Positions 60,207 through 64,000 of a DNA stretch of 64,000 nt are shown here, in pieces. The stretch spans positions 5,518,001 through 5,582,000 of the forward strand of contig OZ244818.1 of assembly GCA_965220285.1 (NCBI GenBank), in the 5' to 3' direction. Made by a program: the position numbers and the translations under genes. The stretch comes from Bin5 sp009843665 (GTDB lineage Bacteria; Chloroflexota; Anaerolineae; Caldilineales; Caldilineaceae). The first letter of the stretch is position 1. Each line of letters opens with the position of its first letter. The notes under the pieces are model-generated. The model was not told the origin of the DNA. It saw only the letters and a list, made by a program, of their open reading frames with translations, and ran no database searches.

Positions 60207-60719
60207 ATGACCGCACCGTCACCCCTTCAAGAAGAACCCAACGAAGAAGAGCTGTGGGAAGGTCCCATCCCAGCCCACCTGGCCCGAAAACGAACCGGCA
60301 TCAAGCCACAGTTTCTGGTTGCGGGGCTCGTGCTGGTAGGCGTGATCATTGCGCTGATGGTATATGGCCTGACCACGGCCAAAGCTTACTGGTTGACCGT
60401 TGACGAGGTACATCAGAGGAGCGACTCACTGGTATCCCAGCGCCTGAGGGTAAACGGCGTAGTCGTGGAAGGCAGTGAGGACTGGAACGCCGAGGAAGTT
60501 ACCCTTCGCTTCAAAATTCAGGACGAAGAAAACCCTGGCCGTCAGCTCTCGGTAGTCCACTATGAACCCCGGCCGGATAATTTTCACCGGGCTGCGTCGG
60601 TCATCGTGGAGGGAGAGCTTCTACAGGGTGGTGTCATAGAGGCCGATGTGCTACTCCTCAAGTGTCCTAGTCGGTATGAAGAGGCGCCAGAAGACATACT
60701 GCTTCAGGCCGTCAACTGA
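60207..60719 (+). CDS. ccmE: Cytochrome c maturation haem chaperone CcmE, CxxxY type
   Basis: A 170-residue CcmE: cytoplasmic N-terminus, one membrane span (about 34-55), and an OB-fold domain (RLRVNGVVVEGS, LRFKIQDEE, ASVIVEGEL). The haem-attachment motif is C153-P-S-R-Y157, the CxxxY form known from archaea and some sulfate reducers. Proteobacterial CcmE instead uses His in HxxxY. CcmE holds haem covalently outside the membrane before it is passed to apocytochrome c. A cytochrome c gene, ccmA and ccmB follow in the same direction. Confidence 0.92.
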   Translation: MTAPSPLQEEPNEEELWEGPIPAHLARKRTGIKPQFLVAGLVLVGVIIALMVYGLTTAKAYWLTVDEVHQRSDSLVSQRLRVNGVVVEGSEDWNAEEVTLRFKIQDEENPGRQLSVVHYEPRPDNFHRAASVIVEGELLQGGVIEADVLLLKCPSRYEEAPEDILLQAVN

Positions 60720-60833
60720 TTGGCAGCATACCAGCCTGGGCAGGTAGTGTTTTCCGACAGAAGGGCCCCGGTATCTCCACTCTTCTTTATTTCAGAGGTG
60801 TACAGGATCAGCCCATAGTCGGAAAGACAACGA

Positions 60834-62720
60834 TTGTACAGTAAATGGTCTGCCTGTGCATTTCTACTGATGGCCTCTATCGTAGCATTCTTCGTGACGC
60901 TGACGACGGACAGTCTTAACGCGCAAGAGTCCCCTCCAGCTTACGATCCACAGCAGGTCCCTGTGCCTCAACGTCCTCCTGTTGCTGGGTTGGCCAAGGA
61001 ATCCTACATACAGAATTGCGCCCCTTGCCATGGGGCAAGCGGTGACGGCGACGGCCCGGCCGGGGCTGCTGCGGACCCAACTGTCTTTTCAGACCCTGCC
61101 GAGGTCTGGGAGCGTTCGCCTGCCGAACTGTTCTTTGTTACCAAGTTCGGCCGCATAGAGAACCTGATGCCTCCGTGGCGCAACAGCATGAGCGACGAAC
61201 AGATCTGGCAGGTAGTCTACTATGCATGGAACCTGCACACGGATGAGACAAAGGTCGCGGAAGGAGGGGAGTTTTATTCCCAGTCCTGCGTTGCCTGCCA
61301 CGGTGAAGGCGGCCGAGGCGACGGCCCTGAGTCCGGCCCAGGGCTACCCGATTTTTCGGCGCAGGACCCGATGATCTTTCTCAGCCAGGCAGAGCTGGAG
61401 AGGCGCTGGCAAGAGTCCCATCCGGAATTCGGTTCCGACTGGTCAGCTGCAACGAAGAAGGGGGTTCTCGAGTACATTCGAAGCTTTAGCTACCAACCGG
61501 AATGGATGCCATTCGAGGTCACTGGTCCTGGTAGAATCACAGGCCGGCTTTTCCAGGGTACGCAGGATGGTCCTGCACCGCCTCAGACTGAGGTCACGCT
61601 AAATGTATATCAGCAGACCAATTTACAGACGACGCGAATCTCACCCATCGGAGCCGATGGCAGCTTTGATTTCGATAACCTTCCTGTGGACGAGGGATTT
61701 TACTTCCTTGTGGAGACAGAGCACCGAAATGTCCGGTACACATCGCCGATCCTGGCGTTCAGCGGCCCCGATTTCACTGAAGGCCGGACCGGTCCGGAAA
61801 GCATTCGTACAACCTTACCTGTTTTTGAAACGACTACGGACCCGGCCGGCCTGCATGTCACGCGGGCCAACTGGATCATCGAACATGAGCCGGGAAACCT
61901 GCTCATCGGGCAACTATACACATTTGGGAACCGCAGCGGCCGCACTTTCACAGGCACAGAGGGTGAACTGTTTGACGTACCCGTGACCCTAGCTGTTCCT
62001 TTACCGGAAGGCGCGCAGGAAGTAGAAATCCAGGACGGCATAGTTGGCGAGGCGTATCGAATGGGCCTGCAGACTCTTTACGATACACGTCCTGTCCTTC
62101 CGGGGCCTGGCTCACGCCAAATCTTTGTCCGATATCGCCTTCCCTACGCTGGAGAGTCCGTCCAGACCAGCTTCCCCGTCCCCTACGAAACTGAGTTGTT
62201 GAACCTCCTTGTGGCCGACCTGCCGGGGTTGGAAGTCGACATCGCAGTTGGCGGCGAGTCACTTGAGGCCACGGGGGAGGAAACAGTTCAGAGTGTCCTT
62301 TTCCGCCTCTGGAGCGCACCAGTTTCAGGTGATCATCCTGTAGTCATTTCACTGCGCGGCCTTATTTCCGCGGGAGGAAGCGACCCCAGGCCAGCCAGGA
62401 ATACCCAGCCAAACAGAGAGTTGCCAATTTCCGCGCCGCCACTTGATTACCGCATTCCCCTGGCATTCGGCGGGGTCGTCACCTTTGTGCTGCTCGCCTC
62501 TCTCCTGCTACTCATTTACCGTGAAAGAACCAGAAGCCCGCTGACAGGAGAGCAGTTGGCAGCCCGCCGTGAAGAACTGATAAACAGTATTGCGCGATTG
62601 GACGATTTGCATGCTCTGGGGGAGCTGGAAGAGGGCGCCTGGAGAAAGAAAAGAGCTGAGCTGAAAAGAGAGTTAATCGACATTGCACTGGCAGAAAGTA
62701 AGCCGCGGGCGGCCAAATGA
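60834..62720 (+). CDS. Dihaem cytochrome c with C-terminal membrane anchor
   Basis: A 628-residue exported protein. Signal/anchor at 1-28. Two class I cytochrome c units: C62-x2-C65-H66 with probable distal Met112 in NLMPPWR, and C152-x2-C155-H156. Residues 230-320 form a carboxypeptidase-like beta domain (TGRLFQGTQDG, GSFDFDNLP), and more beta structure follows. A membrane span (about 547-567) and a coiled-coil cytoplasmic tail end the chain; the tail EEGAWRKKRAELKREL resembles SHOCT/CcmI-like tails. The start is TTG 60834 with GGAAAG upstream. It overlaps ccmA by four bases, so it may be a substrate or a helper of the maturation system. Confidence 0.88.
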   Translation: MYSKWSACAFLLMASIVAFFVTLTTDSLNAQESPPAYDPQQVPVPQRPPVAGLAKESYIQNCAPCHGASGDGDGPAGAAADPTVFSDPAEVWERSPAELFFVTKFGRIENLMPPWRNSMSDEQIWQVVYYAWNLHTDETKVAEGGEFYSQSCVACHGEGGRGDGPESGPGLPDFSAQDPMIFLSQAELERRWQESHPEFGSDWSAATKKGVLEYIRSFSYQPEWMPFEVTGPGRITGRLFQGTQDGPAPPQTEVTLNVYQQTNLQTTRISPIGADGSFDFDNLPVDEGFYFLVETEHRNVRYTSPILAFSGPDFTEGRTGPESIRTTLPVFETTTDPAGLHVTRANWIIEHEPGNLLIGQLYTFGNRSGRTFTGTEGELFDVPVTLAVPLPEGAQEVEIQDGIVGEAYRMGLQTLYDTRPVLPGPGSRQIFVRYRLPYAGESVQTSFPVPYETELLNLLVADLPGLEVDIAVGGESLEATGEETVQSVLFRLWSAPVSGDHPVVISLRGLISAGGSDPRPARNTQPNRELPISAPPLDYRIPLAFGGVVTFVLLASLLLLIYRERTRSPLTGEQLAARREELINSIARLDDLHALGELEEGAWRKKRAELKRELIDIALAESKPRAAK

Positions 62721-63397
62721 CCCAATCGATTGCGCCGCTCATCCGTTGCGAGCACGTCGAGAAGCGCTTCGGACACAAACGGATTCTGCGTGACGTCTCC
62801 TTCACGGTTGCGGAAGGGGAAGTCCTGTCACTGCTGGGCGCCAACGGTTCGGGAAAGACGACTCTGCTACGGATCATCTCAGCATTAGTAAGGCCGGACA
62901 AGGGAGAGGTGTGGCTGGGGCCGGTTCCCCTTTCCTCGGCCACAGACGGGATTCGCCGTTACATCGGAGTTGTGGCTCACGCCCCTCTTCTGTACGACCG
63001 GCTCACTGGCATTGAAAATCTGGATTTCTACGCACGGCTTTACGATCTGGCAGAGCCTCAGAAACGAATCGAGAAGCTGCTGCGGACTATGGATCTCTGG
63101 CAGTGGCGGGATGATGCCGTGCGAACCTATAGCCGGGGAATGTCTCAGCGGCTGGCAATTGCGAGAGCGCTCCTGCACGATCCCCCCGTCGTTATACTTG
63201 ACGAGCCAGACACCGGCCTCGACCGTCAAGGCATTCAGTTGCTGAACGAGCTCTTGGCACTGTTGCGTTCGAGAGGCCGTGCGGTATTCACTACAACGCA
63301 CAACCTGGAACATGCAAAGAACTGGAGCGACCGGGTCTTTGAACTGCGGTCCGGGCATCTGCATCAGATCGAGTTACCGGATCGTATAGAACATTGA
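62717..63397 (+). CDS. ccmA: Haem exporter ATP-binding protein CcmA
   Basis: A 226-residue ABC ATPase: Walker A GANGSGKTT (about 40), signature YSRGMSQRLAIARAL near 140, Walker B VVILDEPDTGLD near 162, and switch His in TTTHNLEH. Size and position next to ccmE and ccmB identify it as CcmA, which powers release of holo-CcmE from the CcmCDE complex. Its ATG overlaps the end of the cytochrome gene. Confidence 0.9.
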   Translation: MTQSIAPLIRCEHVEKRFGHKRILRDVSFTVAEGEVLSLLGANGSGKTTLLRIISALVRPDKGEVWLGPVPLSSATDGIRRYIGVVAHAPLLYDRLTGIENLDFYARLYDLAEPQKRIEKLLRTMDLWQWRDDAVRTYSRGMSQRLAIARALLHDPPVVILDEPDTGLDRQGIQLLNELLALLRSRGRAVFTTTHNLEHAKNWSDRVFELRSGHLHQIELPDRIEH

Positions 63398-63464
63398 TGA
63401 GGATAGACAGACTTACCTTTTCGGGCTTTCACTGGCCGGCTTCTGTGGGGGCCTTTTCGTAACA

Positions 63465-64000
63465 ATGGCGGAGCTTTCAGGGGCAGAGCGTGTTCGCAGC
63501 AGAGAAGGGGGGGTTGCAGCATATCTGCGCCGTGTATGGGCTGTGGCGGAAAAGGATGTCCGCGCTGAGATGCGCTCAAAGGAGGTCGTGGGAACGATGG
63601 CGGCCTTTGCCCTCTTGGCTGCTGTCGTTTTCGGATTGGCATTCGACTTGCGGGTCCCCCGGCCCGAGCTGGTGGTACCGGGCATCCTGTGGGTGATCGT
63701 CCTGTTTGCGGGGGTGTTGGGGCTGCACCGTTCTTTTGGTTCTGAAGTGGAAAGAGGTACTCTAGCCGGACTGCTGTTGGCCCCTGTGGAACGGTCGGCG
63801 ATATTTCTGGGGAAGGCTGCCGCCAATCTGCTTTACTTTCTGATCGTAGAAGCCCTTCTACTGCCGGCCCTGCTTATCCTATTTGACGTCAATCTGATTG
63901 AGCCATTCATTCTGCTGGGGTTGTTTCTGGGTACAGTCGGATACGTTGGCGTTGGCACTCTTTTTGCCGCGCTGACTTCCCGCAACAGAGCCAAAGAGAC
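63465..64000 (+). CDS. ccmB: Haem exporter permease CcmB, 3' end cut by window edge
   Basis: The frame begins at ATG 63465 and stays open to the right edge (178 residues). It contains RVWAVAEKDVRAEMRSKEVV, the typical cytoplasmic start of CcmB, then spans near 48-66, 75-93 and 125-145, and the loop FGSEVERGTLAGLLLAPVERSAIFLGKA, a recognisable CcmB segment. The 67-base gap after ccmA holds no gene. About 40-50 residues are missing. CcmB pairs with CcmA in the maturation ABC complex. Confidence 0.9.
   Translation, partial: MAELSGAERVRSREGGVAAYLRRVWAVAEKDVRAEMRSKEVVGTMAAFALLAAVVFGLAFDLRVPRPELVVPGILWVIVLFAGVLGLHRSFGSEVERGTLAGLLLAPVERSAIFLGKAAANLLYFLIVEALLLPALLILFDVNLIEPFILLGLFLGTVGYVGVGTLFAALTSRNRAKE

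Overview
The window reads as a chromosomal segment of a free-living, moderately GC-rich bacterium, most likely of phylum Chloroflexota (Caldilineae/Anaerolineae-like). This is inference from gene content: lipoprotein-anchored class A penicillin-binding proteins and secreted proteins with Thr/Pro/Ala linkers, an F420-dependent oxidoreductase, sulfatases, UxaA-type hydrolases, sugar ABC importers, a DnaB-DnaD-DnaI-like replication set and frequent TTG/GTG starts. No rRNA, CRISPR array, transposase or phage module was seen. Both edges cut a gene: a response regulator on the left and ccmB on the right.

Layout. 1-610: 3' part of an OmpR-type response regulator. 1006-5334: a tightly overlapping plus-strand operon (DinB-fold protein, thiolase, fused two-subunit CoA-transferase, exported intradiol-dioxygenase-like lipoprotein, F420-dependent PPOX protein) that resembles the lower half of an aromatic or beta-keto acid pathway, followed by a sulfatase. 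7219-16316: minus strand, with rplS, a MetE-C-like protein, a SIS protein, a second sulfatase and a duplicated UxaA/altronate-dehydratase protein (probably sulfated-sugar or uronate use), then an HD hydrolase, a GT4 glycosyltransferase and chorismate mutase. 17227-20423: M20 dipeptidase, DUF212 protein, xseB and a pseudo-receiver/DUF309 fusion. 20516-25989: minus strand, with a B12-type radical SAM enzyme and two small uncharacterised proteins, a rhodanese, DUF2203, an A-type Fe-S carrier, moaA and a SufR-like regulator with a clear promoter and palindrome.

26713-34338: a cadherin-like secreted protein, then a sugar-uptake operon (substrate-binding lipoprotein, two permeases, GH42 glycosidase, zinc alcohol dehydrogenase) without its own ATPase. 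34378-45264: minus strand, with a DinG-type helicase, a fasciclin/LysM secreted protein and two tandem class A PBPs. 45541-47275: tRNA-Cys with its own promoter and terminator, a zinc-ribbon cold-shock protein, and a homologue of the queuosine-tRNA mannosyltransferase.

48019-53197: bifunctional nuclease, then a replication operon: dnaB carrying a 204-residue mini-intein, a DnaD-domain protein, and a helicase loader with two AAA+ modules fused in tandem. 53319-58305: SH3 lipoprotein, membrane-anchored glycosidase and GT39-type glycosyltransferase (cell surface). 58633-60076: HxlR regulator with a palindrome inside its promoter, metallo-beta-lactamase-fold hydrolase, DUF2007 protein. 60207-64000: cytochrome c maturation genes ccmE (CxxxY type), a dihaem cytochrome c, ccmA and ccmB.

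The observations most worth following are the UxaA protein whose family motifs are split between its two halves, the tandem-ATPase helicase loader beside an intein-bearing dnaB, the CxxxY CcmE in a non-archaeal ccm operon, and the radical SAM/small protein trio.
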